This document shows positions 1 through 8,943 of a DNA stretch of 64,000 bases, in pieces; positions within the stretch are counted from its first letter, which is position 1; each line of letters starts with the position of its first letter. Source of the stretch: Bacillus norwichensis (GTDB lineage Bacteria > Bacillota > Bacilli > Bacillales > Bacillaceae_C). The stretch lies in assembly GCF_014836955.1 (NCBI RefSeq), contig NZ_JACSPV010000001.1, positions 84,765 to 148,764 on the forward strand. Direction: 5' to 3'. The notes under the pieces are model-generated. The model was given only the letters and a program-made list of their open reading frames with translations. It ran no database searches and was not told the origin of the DNA. Made by a program: the position numbers and the translations under genes.

Positions 1-576
1 GATTTTTAAAGCTTTACTAGCATCATTCGTAACTTGGAGCAATTTTAAAACATCGTCTTTTGTTTGAGGCATCACAGCTGCCTTGGCAATGTCCGCACCG
101 TAAGATTCGGCAAGAAACAGCTTTTTCAGCATTTCTTCTTCAGATGGTGTCCTGCTGAAATTATGATAGGAGAGAATCAACCGTTTGCCATGTTTTTCTG
201 AAACATCTCTTAATTCCCTAATATATTCAGGGTGACTTGAGACCTCATAATCAATCAAGCTGACAGCATTGCTTTTACAAACTTCACTGATCAGCTTCAC
301 TTTTTGTACTTCCGACAATGAAATCTGCTCGCCACCCTCATGAATCGAACGGATGGTGAAAAGAAGCGGCAAATTGCTTTTTTCAGAAATTACCTCTAGA
401 ACAGAGAAGACGTAAGGAAGATCGTCTAGTTTATGTAAAAAATCTGCTCGCCACTCAAGTAAATCTGGCTTTTCGGGCAAAACCAGGTCAAGCTCCTCCA
501 TGATTTCCTCTTTGTTTTTCCCCGTTAAAGGCGTACATATATAGGGCATCTTTTCTTCTTTAAAAATTCCATTCAT
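1..576 (-). CDS. aroD: 3-dehydroquinate dehydratase, type I (partial)
   Basis: Third step of the shikimate pathway: dehydration of 3-dehydroquinate to 3-dehydroshikimate through a Schiff base. 192 residues are present and the C-terminus runs off the window edge. The frame was read by hand from the start at 576 (AGGTGGG ribosome site in front). Catalytic residues fit the class I family: His138 in LSYHNFSRTP and the Schiff-base Lys165 in GADIAKAAVMP, close to their places in characterised type I enzymes. It lies downstream of efp on the same strand, separated by about 500 bp of repeat-rich DNA. In B. subtilis this neighbourhood carries instead the unrelated type II enzyme (yqhS) between yqhR and the dipeptidase gene; that gene is absent here. 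Confidence 0.93.
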   Translation of the reverse strand, partial: MNGIFKEEKMPYICTPLTGKNKEEIMEELDLVLPEKPDLLEWRADFLHKLDDLPYVFSVLEVISEKSNLPLLFTIRSIHEGGEQISLSEVQKVKLISEVCKSNAVSLIDYEVSSHPEYIRELRDVSEKHGKRLILSYHNFSRTPSEEEMLKKLFLAESYGADIAKAAVMPQTKDDVLKLLQVTNDASKALKI

Positions 577-596
577 GCTTATTCCCACCTTTTAAG

Positions 597-945
597 AAAA
601 GCGAAAGGCACAGCCTTTGACGACAAGAACAAGGCAAATGAATCAATCTGACTTGATCCTTGCTCCCTAGACTCCTAGCCGTCCCACTGTGCGACATTCT
701 GTCGCTTCGCTTGCACTAGAACGTCCTGTCTAGCATGGCTAGACATATACAATCTTAATTTGTCCAAACTATTTCATCTAGTTTTACACTTGCTTACTCT
801 TCAAAAAACACAAGCGCCTGTTTATCGACATATAGACAGACTCAAAACCGGAATAGAGCCACTTAGACGGGACATGTGCTGACCATCTCAATCGTCACAT
901 CTGTGATGCCAACGAAGTTTAATCTAGTGATATCGCTTTTTGATT
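597..945. repeat. composite intergenic repeat, copy 1
   Basis: Non-coding stretch between efp and aroD. 597-663 (AAAAGCGAAAGGC, then CAAGAACAAGGCAAA, then TGACTTGATCCTTGC) recurs near 5040, 20597 and 53765. 688-735 carries the hairpin module CGACATTCTGTCG followed by CTTCGCTTGCACTAG and a second ACGTCCTGT core. 808-840 (AAGCGCCTGTTTATCGACAT) recurs, altered, at 26385, 32712 and 36735 (inverted). No open frame of note. Confidence 0.75.
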
Positions 946-1045
946 TCATTTGATTTCTAAGTCCCTGTCATCTGTAGCTATAAAGCGAGAATGCCTGCTG
1001 ATCCGCGCGAGGCTGAATGAAGTTAATTTTATTGACTTTAAACCA

Positions 1046-1070
1046 TTAAAAACCGCGGGAGGTCCCGCGG
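1046..1070 (-). terminator. Rho-independent terminator after efp
   Basis: Perfect CCGCGGG/CCCGCGG stem with a four-base loop, followed on the minus strand by TTTTTAATGG. It lies 18 bases past the efp stop. Confidence 0.85.
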
Positions 1071-1087
1071 CTGATCCCTTTATGCGA

Positions 1088-1645
1088 TTATGCCCTTGAA
1101 ACATAAGAGCCGTCGGAAGTATTGATGACCAGTGTATCTCCTTCATTAACGAAGAAAGGAACTTGAACGACAAGACCTGTTTCCATTGTTGCGGGCTTAG
1201 ATCCCCCTGAAGCAGTATCCCCTTTGATTCCAGGTTCAGTTGCTGCCACTTTGAGATTAACTGTATTTGGAAGCTCCACTCCCAATGTCTCTCCATTAAA
1301 CATAATGATATGTACTTCCATGTTCTCTAGCAGGAAGTTTAATTCATGCTCAATTTGCGAAGCAGGAAGCTCGATTTGTTCATATGTCTGTTGATCCATA
1401 AAGACATACTGATCACCACTTGAATATAAATATTGCATCGTTCTATTATCGATTTGCGCTTTACTTACTTTCTCCCCAGCGCGGAACGTCTTTTCTGCAA
1501 TGGCTCCCGTACGGAGATTCCTCAGCTTGGAGCGGACAAATGCTGCTCCTTTTCCAGGTTTGACATGCTGGAATTCAAGAACTCTCCAAATCCCTCCGTC
1601 AGTCTCGATTGTCAATCCTGTCTTAAAATCGTTTACTGAAATCAT
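1088..1645 (-). CDS. efp: translation elongation factor P
   Basis: EF-P binds between the P and E sites of stalled ribosomes and promotes peptide bonds at polyproline. The 185-residue product has the three-domain EF-P length and pattern: the N-terminal KOW-like domain [10 protein letters not shown], the tip loop KPGKG with the modifiable Lys32, and the C-terminal OB domains ending in [11 protein letters not shown]. The start at 1645 is chosen because GGGAGG lies 7 bases before that ATG; an upstream in-frame ATG at 1660 would add MGGNR with no ribosome site. It follows the dipeptidase gene by 21 bases, the usual Bacillus pairing, and is closed by a strong terminator. Confidence 0.97.
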   Translation of the reverse strand: MISVNDFKTGLTIETDGGIWRVLEFQHVKPGKGAAFVRSKLRNLRTGAIAEKTFRAGEKVSKAQIDNRTMQYLYSSGDQYVFMDQQTYEQIELPASQIEHELNFLLENMEVHIIMFNGETLGVELPNTVNLKVAATEPGIKGDTASGGSKPATMETGLVVQVPFFVNEGDTLVINTSDGSYVSRA

Positions 1646-1666
1646 CCTGTTTCCTCCCAATACAAA

Positions 1667-2728
1667 TTATAAAATGAGCAACTCTTTCGTCGAGTGAGTC
1701 AGCCTTTCATTACCAGAATCTGTGATCATGATGTCATCCTCAATTCTGACCCCACCGATTTGCGGTAAATAGATACCTGGCTCAACTGTGACAGCCATTC
1801 CCGGAATAAGCTTCCCCTTCGACCTAGGGGAGAGTCCTGGACCTTCATGAACCTCAAGGCCGATTCCATGACCCAAGGAATGTCCAAAATATTCACCATA
1901 GCCTTTTTCGGTAATCAAATCTCTTGCTATCGCATCCGCTTCAATTCCCGTCATGCCCGGTTTTATTTTCTCCACCGCTTCTAGCTGTGCTTCAAGAACA
2001 ATTTGATAAATTTCTTTCAATTGCTCAGAAGGCTCACCTACTGCTACCGTACGAGTAATATCTGATACATAGCCTTTATGAAGCGCTCCGTAATCCAAAG
2101 TGACAAAATCACCTGATTCAATCACTTTTTCGCTTGCTACACCATGAGGCAGTGCAGACCTCCAACCAGAAGCAACGATAATATCAAAAGATGAAGAACT
2201 TGCTCCGCATTTTCTCATAAAAAACTCAAGTTCATTAGAAATCTCAATTTCAGGCACTCCCGGCTTAAGATAGTCCAGAATATGCTTAAAAGCCGCATCT
2301 GCGATATCCGCCGCTTCTTTAAGGATGGAAATTTCGCTTTCCGTTTTGATCATGCGCAGCTCTTCTAGCAAGTTAGATACTGGAACCAGCTCCAATTGCA
2401 GCCCTTCCTCGTACTTCATCCATTCAGAATAAGTAACAAAATCCTGCTCAAAACCAAGCTCCTTAATTCCGTGCTTTTTCGTTATTTCAGCTAATTCCTC
2501 AATGATTGATCCACTGTGCTGAATCACTTCATACCCTTTGGCCTGATCTTCCGCTTGGCCAGTGTACCTGAAATCAGTGATGAAATAAGCGGCATCATTT
2601 GTAATCAAAGCAACTCCAGCTGTACCTGTAAAATTTGTTGCATATCTGCGATTATGCGGGCTTGTTATTAAAAGTCCGTCAATGTCGAATTCAGTGAAGC
2701 ACTTTCGTATTTTTTCGATTTTATCCAT
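1667..2728 (-). CDS. papA: Xaa-Pro dipeptidase family (YqhT/PapA-like)
   Basis: M24 family metallopeptidase of 353 residues that probably cleaves X-Pro dipeptides in the cytoplasm. The N-terminal creatinase-like domain (SPHNRRYATNFTG) is followed by the pita-bread fold with the dinuclear metal ligands: Asp in TLDYGALHKG, Asp in YVSDITRTVAVG, His in HSLGHGIGLEVHEGP and Glu in TVEPGIY and VRIEDD. The ATG at 2728 has GGGAGAG in front. It is cotranscribed with efp, which makes functional sense because both act on proline-rich protein metabolism (inference from synteny). In B. subtilis the gene is yqhT (papA); pepQ is a frequent alternative label. Confidence 0.92.
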   Translation of the reverse strand: MDKIEKIRKCFTEFDIDGLLITSPHNRRYATNFTGTAGVALITNDAAYFITDFRYTGQAEDQAKGYEVIQHSGSIIEELAEITKKHGIKELGFEQDFVTYSEWMKYEEGLQLELVPVSNLLEELRMIKTESEISILKEAADIADAAFKHILDYLKPGVPEIEISNELEFFMRKCGASSSSFDIIVASGWRSALPHGVASEKVIESGDFVTLDYGALHKGYVSDITRTVAVGEPSEQLKEIYQIVLEAQLEAVEKIKPGMTGIEADAIARDLITEKGYGEYFGHSLGHGIGLEVHEGPGLSPRSKGKLIPGMAVTVEPGIYLPQIGGVRIEDDIMITDSGNERLTHSTKELLIL

Positions 2729-2860
2729 TATTATTCTCTCCCGGGATATAAGCTTTTTCCCTTAAAAACAGGGCTTTCTGTAGGCAAGAAGAAATAGGAA
2801 TGTTCTGGCATAAACAGTTTAACATAAAAGAATGGAAAAAACATGAATAAATATAGTCAG

Positions 2861-3343
2861 TCACTGTTTTAATTTCAACTGATTTAAATAGATAAACTCC
2901 TCATATTCATAGGAAATGGAATATCCAATAAATACTCCGTATAATATAAAGGTGCTTAGTCCAGTCAAAATTGAATTTAAGTCATATTTTAATATTGACT
3001 TCGTTCCAGGAAATAGCGGATATAATACAAGGAAGACGAGTAGGAACAGAGCTACCCCGTAGGATACACCCCACCAGAATGACTTTCTCTTACGCAGGAC
3101 TCCAAAATAAAGCAATGCTGTCAATATGGAAAGGATTCCATACAATAAAATCGCGAGCAATATACCCGCCCACCCATCCTTCCATCCTCCTTTCCAAGGA
3201 GCAAGGATTATACCAGGAGTCATTTCAGTGAAATTCAAGTAGTGACCAAGATAGCCCATTAGACTTCCCAGGACCCCCGCAGTAAACCCTGTGATGACTG
3301 CCATCGTTATGAGTGACATTGCATAATAATTTTTTTCTTGCAT
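2861..3343 (-). CDS. yqhR: YqhR family membrane protein
   Basis: Integral membrane protein of 160 residues with four apparent hydrophobic helices (roughly residues 10-30, 55-78, 90-108 and 125-145), and the conserved loop PGIILAPWKGGWKDG. The function is unknown across the family. The start at 3343 is preferred over 3391 because GAGGTGG sits 5 bases in front of it. In B. subtilis yqhS lies between yqhR and the dipeptidase gene; here that gene is missing and 130 bp of AT-rich DNA fill the gap. Family assignment rests on sequence pattern plus synteny. Confidence 0.85.
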   Translation of the reverse strand: MQEKNYYAMSLITMAVITGFTAGVLGSLMGYLGHYLNFTEMTPGIILAPWKGGWKDGWAGILLAILLYGILSILTALLYFGVLRKRKSFWWGVSYGVALFLLVFLVLYPLFPGTKSILKYDLNSILTGLSTFILYGVFIGYSISYEYEEFIYLNQLKLKQ

Positions 3344-3700
3344 AAAAACCACCTCATTCTTAGCATGTCCTTTATGTCTAATTTGTTTCATATCGCTTAT
3401 TTGGCTGGTGAAATTTACAATTTTTTAGTAAAATAGATTTAAGATATTGAATCAAAAAACATGCGGAAATTTAATTGATAAATGTAGATTCATTCTTTTT
3501 TGCCCTGGGTGTTCATGTCCAGGGTACAATTCTCTTCTATAACCAAAGTAAACTTACCTTATAACCCGCTTTAATTGTTTAAAAGATGATTTTTGGTGGA
3601 AAAGGAAATACAGTTGATTCTTTTAAAACTCAACTCTGATGATGTATAAAGGATGTTCTTTTTGGGAAAGATATCCACTATTCCCGAGGAGGTGGCGCTC

Positions 3701-4054
3701 TTGAAAGTACGGAATTGGATCGTAAGCGGAATATTTATTTTTGCGGTAATCGGATTGGGCTCTTATTTAATCAACAACCCTATTGGGCTGTTTAAACAAT
3801 TATTGTTTATGGGAGCTGCTGTGGCTGCCGTATTTATCATCTATCGCATTTGGACAAATAGGTCCCAAGGCGGTAGAGAAAAAAATGCGTTTGCCAAAGC
3901 TGCTAAACAATCTAAATTGCGGGCGAAAAAACGTAAGTCCGCTACACAATCAACCAACCATTTCCGAAGTCGACCGCTTCGCAAAAGGTCGACTGCCCAC
4001 TTGACTGTAATAGAGGGAAAGAAAAGCAAGAAAAAAGACAGAGCCATATTTTAG
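3701..4054 (+). CDS. yqhP: YqhP-like small membrane protein
   Basis: 117-residue protein with two hydrophobic helices (about residues 6-25 and 31-50) and a long, very basic cytoplasmic tail (QSKLRAKKRK, KKSKKKDRAIF). The TTG at 3701 is chosen as start because GAGGAGGTGG lies just upstream; the longer frame from 3653 has no ribosome site. Function unknown. It is convergent with yqhO. Its last 25 bases double as the yqhO terminator stem, which explains part of the lysine-rich end. Confidence 0.75.
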   Translation: MKVRNWIVSGIFIFAVIGLGSYLINNPIGLFKQLLFMGAAVAAVFIIYRIWTNRSQGGREKNAFAKAAKQSKLRAKKRKSATQSTNHFRSRPLRKRSTAHLTVIEGKKSKKKDRAIF

Positions 4055-4061
4055 TCTGTCT
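4031..4061 (-). terminator. terminator of yqhO inside the yqhP 3' end
   Basis: Stem AGACAGA/TCTGTCT (4036-4042 with 4055-4061), followed on the minus strand by TTTTT. It overlaps the last codons of the convergent gene yqhP. Confidence 0.6.
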
Positions 4062-4074
4062 ATCAAGTGGGATA

Positions 4075-4959
4075 TTAATATGTCCATGTTTTTAGAAACC
4101 GCTCGGCCCTTACCCGCCCTTTTTTCAAAAGGGCTTCTTTTTTTTCCTCACTTATCGTAAATTCCGCTGCAAAGGTATCCTCCGATGGAATAAAGATGAT
4201 ATCACGCTCATGTTTTCTTGAAATATATCTTGCGTCATGCGCATCTTTCATTGTATGAAACAATGATTCAAATAACTGAAGGCCGTTCCTAATCTTCCGT
4301 TTTGGCAGCTGTTCCATGCGGCGACTTAATTTGATTCCAATAACGGGTCTCAATTGCTTCTGATCTTCCTTTTGAAAAAGCCAGATTGGAAAATTACTCA
4401 ATATTCCTCCATCTACAATGATGTTGGTACCACTTAGCGAACGCAGCTTAACCGGTTCAAAAAAATAAGGGATACTGCAGCTCATTCGAATGGCACGTGC
4501 AACCGGGTAAGTTTCCTGAGGTATACCGTATTGTTCCAAATCATCTGGAAGAACAAGCATCCTTCCAGTAGATAAATCGCTTGCAATGACTCTCAATGCT
4601 TCAGGCGGCAAGTCTTTAAATGTATAGATTCCTTTCCTAGCCAGCATTTTGCCAAGCCATTCCTCCAGTAAATCCCCGCGATATAAGCCCATCCTGAAAT
4701 AAAGCAAGAGCCATTTTGCCAAATGAAAAGGCAGTAACGTCTTGCGCTGGTCTAGTAAATCTCTCATATCCATTTCCTTCATCATATCAGCCATCTCTTT
4801 ACTGGAATATCCGGCTGCTATCAAAGACGCAATGATGGCGCCTGCACTCGTGCCAGACACTCTTTTAAAGGTAAAGCCTCTCTCCTCCAAAACTTCATAT
4901 GCCCCAATCAAAGCGACTCCTTTGATTCCCCCTCCAGAGAACACGCCGTCAATCTCCAT
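4075..4959 (-). CDS. yqhO: patatin-like phospholipase family protein
   Basis: 294-residue patatin-fold hydrolase, probably acting on phospholipid acyl esters in the cytoplasm or at the inner membrane face. The oxyanion-hole motif GGGIKGVALIGAYE is at the N-terminus. The nucleophile elbow GTSAGA carries the catalytic Ser, and the Asp of the dyad is in IVDGGILSNFP. The start at 4959 (MEIDGVFSGGG) follows AAGGGCGG by 8 bases; the longer frame from 5019 lacks a site. No signal peptide is seen. The substrate is unknown. Confidence 0.9.
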   Translation of the reverse strand: MEIDGVFSGGGIKGVALIGAYEVLEERGFTFKRVSGTSAGAIIASLIAAGYSSKEMADMMKEMDMRDLLDQRKTLLPFHLAKWLLLYFRMGLYRGDLLEEWLGKMLARKGIYTFKDLPPEALRVIASDLSTGRMLVLPDDLEQYGIPQETYPVARAIRMSCSIPYFFEPVKLRSLSGTNIIVDGGILSNFPIWLFQKEDQKQLRPVIGIKLSRRMEQLPKRKIRNGLQLFESLFHTMKDAHDARYISRKHERDIIFIPSEDTFAAEFTISEEKKEALLKKGRVRAERFLKTWTY

Positions 4960-5039
4960 TTTTGTGCCGCCCTTCTTCAATGTTGTCTCTATATTGATAT
5001 TAAGGAAGGGCATGAACAAAGAACGTCTAATGATAAGAA

Positions 5040-5169
5040 AAATGAAAGGCGCGCAGCCTTAGGAAAAAAGCACAAGAAACATTTTGATGTCGGAGTTCCT
5101 TAACCACCTGCTCTTTCAAAGGTTCCTGTAAAATAAAATTTTCCATAACAAGATATCTTTACTCTAAGA
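5040..5169. repeat. composite intergenic repeat, copy 2 (degenerate)
   Basis: Between yqhO and nrdJ. GAAAGGCGCGCAGCCTT, then TTTTGATGTCGGAGTTCC, and the end segment TTTTCCATAACAAGATAT with CTTTACTC match, with drift, the copy at 53765-53952 in the same order. No gene seen. Confidence 0.6.
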
Positions 5170-5197
5170 AAAAAGCTGGCCAATGAACGGCCAGCTC
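5170..5197 (-). terminator. terminator of nrdJ
   Basis: Stem AGCTGGCC/GGCCAGCT with a seven-base loop, followed on the minus strand by TTTTTTCTTAG. Confidence 0.85.
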
Positions 5198-5206
5198 TTC
5201 CATTAT

Positions 5207-7762
5207 TTAAATTCCACATTTTAATTGCGCATTACAGTTATCGCATGTATTACAACCGCCGATTTCTTTAACTTGTCCTTTTCTGCAGACAGGACATGTA
5301 TTTCCTAGCTCTGAACCAATTGTCACGCTCGTAGATCTCAGATCCTGAATTGTATCGACCAGTACAACAGGACGGTCAGCCTGCCTCTCATCGTCTTCTT
5401 CTTCAAAAGTATTTTCTTCCGCTTTTAATGTAAGTACTTGGGAATCACGGCTGCCATCTACGTAGACTGTGCCGCCTTTTGCTCCTCCCTTGTACAGACG
5501 CTCATATACTGCTTCGACCTGTTCCACGGAATATCCTTTTGGCGCATTAACTGTTTTGGAAATAGAGCTATCAATCCATCTTTGGATGACACATTGTACA
5601 TCAGCATGCGCGTCAGGAGAAAGCCCCATAGCTGTAACAAACCAATTCGGTAAACGGTCCTCATCTGCCTCTGGATGTTCTTTCAAATAATCTTGTACAA
5701 TATCGGCCTTGACTTCAATAAACTTTCCAAGCCTTCCGCTTCGGTAATAGGTGAAGGAAAAATATGGCTCTAGACCTGTTGAACATCCAATCATTGTTCC
5801 TGTTGAACCTGTAGGTGCAACTGTCAACAAGTGAGAATTCCGGATCCCATGTTCCTTGATAGCTTCATGGATATCTTCCGGCATTTTTTGCATATAACCT
5901 GTTTGAGTAAAGGCTTCACGAAGCTTTGCTGTTTCTTCTTCGTTTTCGCCATTCAAAAATGGAAAACTGCCCTTTTCTTTTGCCAATTCTACTGACTCCC
6001 GATAAGCAGTTGTTGCGATCACTTCAAACACTTTGTCGACAAGCTCGTTTCCTTCCGGAGATCCATACTCCTTTTCACAATAGATGAGCAAATCAGCAAG
6101 GCCCATAACCCCTAGACCGACACGACGTTCTCCAAGTGCCTGCTTCTTATTTTCCTCAAGGAAATACGGGGTTGCATCAATAACATTATCCTGCATACGA
6201 ACGCCGACTTTGACAGTTTGCTTCAATCTTTTATAGTCGACTGTCTTGTTTTTACGATCAACCATCTCCGCAAGGTTAACAGCTGCTAGATTACATACAG
6301 AGAATGGAGCCAGAGGTTGTTCACCACATGGGTTTGTTGCCACTACTTTTTGATCGTAGGCCTTTGCGTTTGTCATTTCATTGGCGTTGTCAATAAAGAA
6401 TATGCCTGGTTCAGCAGAGTAAGTCGCACAAATATTGATTAGGTTCCAAAGCTCCTTCGCTTTGATCTTCCTATATGTTCTCACTTTATGACCAAGTTTT
6501 TTCCATTCGCGTACATCGCCGACTTCCTGCCATTTTTCATTGTATGCCTTCATTTCTTCTTCGTTATAATTTTCAACATCTGGAAAACAAAGCTCATACT
6601 CTCCGTCATTTTCAACAGCATCCATGAATTCATTCGTAATGCAGACAGAAATGTTGGCCCCAGTTAAAAACTCAGGATTATGGACAGAATATGTGCCGCC
6701 TTCTTTCAGCTTCTCAGCTGCGTTACGGAAAATTTCTTCACTAAAACCGCCGTATCCTGGGATCTTGCGATAATTGAGTACTCCTTGATACATGGCTTCC
6801 TCTGCTGGCGTTAACGGAGTAAATTTCAATTTGTCTTTGGCATGCTTTTTGATAACAGGATCGTTTGTATTGTCAATTAAAAAGCGTAGTATTCTTGGAT
6901 TCTGCATCTTAGAAATGATAAATTCAACAATATCAGGATGCCAGGATGCAAGCATGATCATCTGAGCTCCACGGCGGGATCCACCCTGTTCTACAAGATG
7001 AGTAAGCTTCGCAATATCATCAAGCCAAGAAACTGATCCTGATGATTTTCCGTTTACACCCCTTGCAAGTGTATTGCGTGGTCTTAAAGTTGAACCATTC
7101 GTACCGACGCCTCCACCGCGGCTCATGATTTCCATCACTTGTTTTCTATGCTCAGAAATACCTTCACGGGAATCCGACACAAAAGGCATGACATAACAGT
7201 TAAAATAAGTAACATCAGTTCCTGCACCTGCTCCATAGAGCACCCTGCCAGCTGGAACAAAATTTAAATTAACAAGTTCTTCATAGAATTTTTCAAACCA
7301 TTCCTGTTTTTTCTCTTCCGTTTTTTCCACTGAAGCAAGGCCTGTTGCATTTCTTTTGGCAATTTGCTCATAAAAGACTTCAAGTGGTTTTTCGATGATA
7401 TCAAGCGGACGGACGATGACTCCTGTTTCTTTTTCCTTCTCGTCTTCCAATGCATTAAGGAATTCTTCTTCTACAGCCACTGTAGCATTTTTTTCTTCCC
7501 AATCAATTGATTGGATGAATCCAAGCCCTCTCGCAGGAAATTTAGGGTCTTCTTTTATCGTCAAAACGACGAAATCACCAACTGATAAGGTGATTTTTTC
7601 TGTGTCCTTGTATGCATATCGGTCAATCATGACAAGCCGTGAAACACCTTTTTGAGTCAGTGTCATTTCAGGTGTGATTGGATGTACATGTTTGAATAAT
7701 TGAATGTCTTCGTTGAGTCTCTCTATGTTTAAGCTTGTCTTTTTAGTAAATGCAACAGACAT
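5207..7762 (-). CDS. nrdJ: B12-dependent ribonucleotide reductase, class II
   Basis: Reduces ribonucleotides to deoxyribonucleotides with adenosylcobalamin as radical source, so it works with or without oxygen and needs no NrdB partner. The product is 851 residues. The catalytic loop NPCGEQPL near residue 474 holds the Asn-Cys-Glu radical triad. The N-terminal half carries MSRGGGVGTNGSTLRP and the substrate-site GGSRRGAQM. The tail is a redox cysteine cluster (CPVCRKG, CNTCDNC, CGI) that shuttles electrons from thioredoxin. The ATG at 7762 follows GGAG. The gene stands alone with its own terminator, at the place where B. subtilis has mntR and lipM, so it looks like an insertion into a conserved gene order. 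Two NrdR-like boxes lie upstream. Confidence 0.96.
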   Translation of the reverse strand: MSVAFTKKTSLNIERLNEDIQLFKHVHPITPEMTLTQKGVSRLVMIDRYAYKDTEKITLSVGDFVVLTIKEDPKFPARGLGFIQSIDWEEKNATVAVEEEFLNALEDEKEKETGVIVRPLDIIEKPLEVFYEQIAKRNATGLASVEKTEEKKQEWFEKFYEELVNLNFVPAGRVLYGAGAGTDVTYFNCYVMPFVSDSREGISEHRKQVMEIMSRGGGVGTNGSTLRPRNTLARGVNGKSSGSVSWLDDIAKLTHLVEQGGSRRGAQMIMLASWHPDIVEFIISKMQNPRILRFLIDNTNDPVIKKHAKDKLKFTPLTPAEEAMYQGVLNYRKIPGYGGFSEEIFRNAAEKLKEGGTYSVHNPEFLTGANISVCITNEFMDAVENDGEYELCFPDVENYNEEEMKAYNEKWQEVGDVREWKKLGHKVRTYRKIKAKELWNLINICATYSAEPGIFFIDNANEMTNAKAYDQKVVATNPCGEQPLAPFSVCNLAAVNLAEMVDRKNKTVDYKRLKQTVKVGVRMQDNVIDATPYFLEENKKQALGERRVGLGVMGLADLLIYCEKEYGSPEGNELVDKVFEVIATTAYRESVELAKEKGSFPFLNGENEEETAKLREAFTQTGYMQKMPEDIHEAIKEHGIRNSHLLTVAPTGSTGTMIGCSTGLEPYFSFTYYRSGRLGKFIEVKADIVQDYLKEHPEADEDRLPNWFVTAMGLSPDAHADVQCVIQRWIDSSISKTVNAPKGYSVEQVEAVYERLYKGGAKGGTVYVDGSRDSQVLTLKAEENTFEEEDDERQADRPVVLVDTIQDLRSTSVTIGSELGNTCPVCRKGQVKEIGGCNTCDNCNAQLKCGI

Positions 7763-7865
7763 TTTGCCAACTCCTTTATAAAAACGATTTGAAGAATCTT
7801 TATTGTGATTATGTATCTGTCATTGATAAAGTTAACATATATATATCCTGAAAATCAATCCCCGA

Positions 7866-7913
7866 ACACAATATATTGATTTTTTATTAAAAGAACCACA
7901 CTATATATTGTGT
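7866..7913 (-). promoter_or_regulatory. pair of NrdR-like boxes upstream of nrdJ
   Basis: Box at 7898-7913 ACACTATATATTGTGT is a near-perfect palindrome fitting the published NrdR consensus acaCwAtATaTwGtgt. A second, less symmetric box at 7866-7881 is ACACAATATATTGATT. Centres are 32 bp apart, about three helical turns, as is usual for NrdR operators. They lie about 100-150 bp in front of the nrdJ start. Confidence 0.8.
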
Positions 7914-8185
7914 TTTTAGAGATAATTGATAAATTTTTGTCAAATCTCGAATATTGAGGATTTAAAAGAAAAAACAAGAGATTGATGGAAATGTACTATT
8001 AAACCGATTTTTTTCAACAATTTTAGACTTTTTCTTTTATTGACAGATTGTCCGTCTATATATCCCTGATCTAGCGCCAGCATATTCATTTTTCATAGGC
8101 GATTATTCGGAGAAAACCTTTGATTCATTGCACAGTGACGAATATAATATATCATAGGGTTATTTACTAGAAAGGGGCTTTTACA
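7914..8185. other. intergenic region between nrdJ boxes and yqhL
   Basis: AT-rich divergent intergenic region that must hold the promoters of nrdJ (minus) and yqhL (plus). No small gene with a ribosome site was found; the only clear site is AAAGGGG before the yqhL TTG. Confidence 0.5.
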
Positions 8186-8569
8186 TTGTCATTGCTTTAT
8201 TCGTTACTTATTATTTTGGGTGTTGTCGTCGCATTTTCTCTGTTCAATTATTTTCAACAGAAAAAAATATTAAAAACACTCACCCAAGATGAATTCCGCA
8301 CCGGATTTAGAAAAGCACAGCTGATTGATGTTCGGGAGCAAAAAGAATTTGATGGCGGACATATACTGGGAGCACGCAATATCCCAATGTCTCAACTAAA
8401 AATGAGAATGAAAGAAATCAGGAAAGATAAACCTGTTTATTTATATTGCCAAAGCGGTTTACGAAGCGGAAGAGCTGCTCAACAGCTTTACAGAAAAGGT
8501 TACCGCCAGCTCTATCATTTACAGGGTGGATTTAAACAATGGACTGGAAAAATAAAAAGTAAGGCGTAA
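8186..8569 (+). CDS. yqhL: membrane-anchored rhodanese-like protein YqhL
   Basis: 127-residue single-domain rhodanese with one N-terminal transmembrane helix (about residues 2-18). The active-site loop YCQSGLRSGRA holds the persulfide-forming Cys and the conserved Arg, which suggests sulfur transfer at the membrane. Other domain marks are the LIDVREQKEFDGGHI strand-helix and the GGFKQW end. Start is TTG at 8186, 8 bases after AAAGGGG. In B. subtilis it also sits next to gcvPB, but lipM, normally its neighbour, is missing here. The acceptor is unknown. Confidence 0.9.
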   Translation: MSLLYSLLIILGVVVAFSLFNYFQQKKILKTLTQDEFRTGFRKAQLIDVREQKEFDGGHILGARNIPMSQLKMRMKEIRKDKPVYLYCQSGLRSGRAAQQLYRKGYRQLYHLQGGFKQWTGKIKSKA

Positions 8570-8663
8570 ACACCTGATCGTAAATTGTACAAGCTAGGCA
8601 GGCTGACAAAAAGTGTGATTTACTTTTATGATTTCACCAACGTCTTATGCTTTCTTACTGAGA

Positions 8664-8713
8664 GAATAAACAACAAGCCTCCTCCTTATTATGGAGAGGC
8701 TTGTTGTTTATTT
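8664..8713 (+). terminator. strong hairpin after yqhL
   Basis: Long stem AAACAACAAGCCTC / GAGGCTTGTTGTTT with a T-rich 3' side. It can act on both strands and ends yqhL transcription. Confidence 0.75.
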
Positions 8714-8870
8714 AAGCAGACATTACTTTTCGAAAAATCCGGCATGTTCTATTTATACTATATTGTTTATCTTTGAAGCTGATCAACCATTTTCTTGGAA
8801 ACGACATTGATGATGTTTGTACTAGATAACGGTAGTGGGCGTTTTTATTCATCAACATTGAGAACCGTTT
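8714..8870. other. intergenic, nothing recognised
   Basis: About 160 bp between the two terminators. A 46-codon minus-strand frame exists but has no ribosome site and resembles no family I know. Confidence 0.5.
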
Positions 8871-8871
8871 T

Positions 8872-8901
8872 CAAACAAAAGAACGGGCATTAAGCCCGTT
8901 C
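8872..8901 (-). terminator. terminator of the gcvT-gcvPA-gcvPB operon
   Basis: Stem GAACGGGC/GCCCGTTC followed on the minus strand by TTTTGTTTG, 43 bases past the gcvPB stop. Confidence 0.8.
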
Positions 8902-8943
8902 CAATATCCGCCTCGCAGTCTTCGACAGACTCCCCGCAAGACC

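Noticed and set aside
8713-8870. 46-codon minus-strand frame after gcvPB.
   Set aside because: No ribosome site and placed between two terminators.
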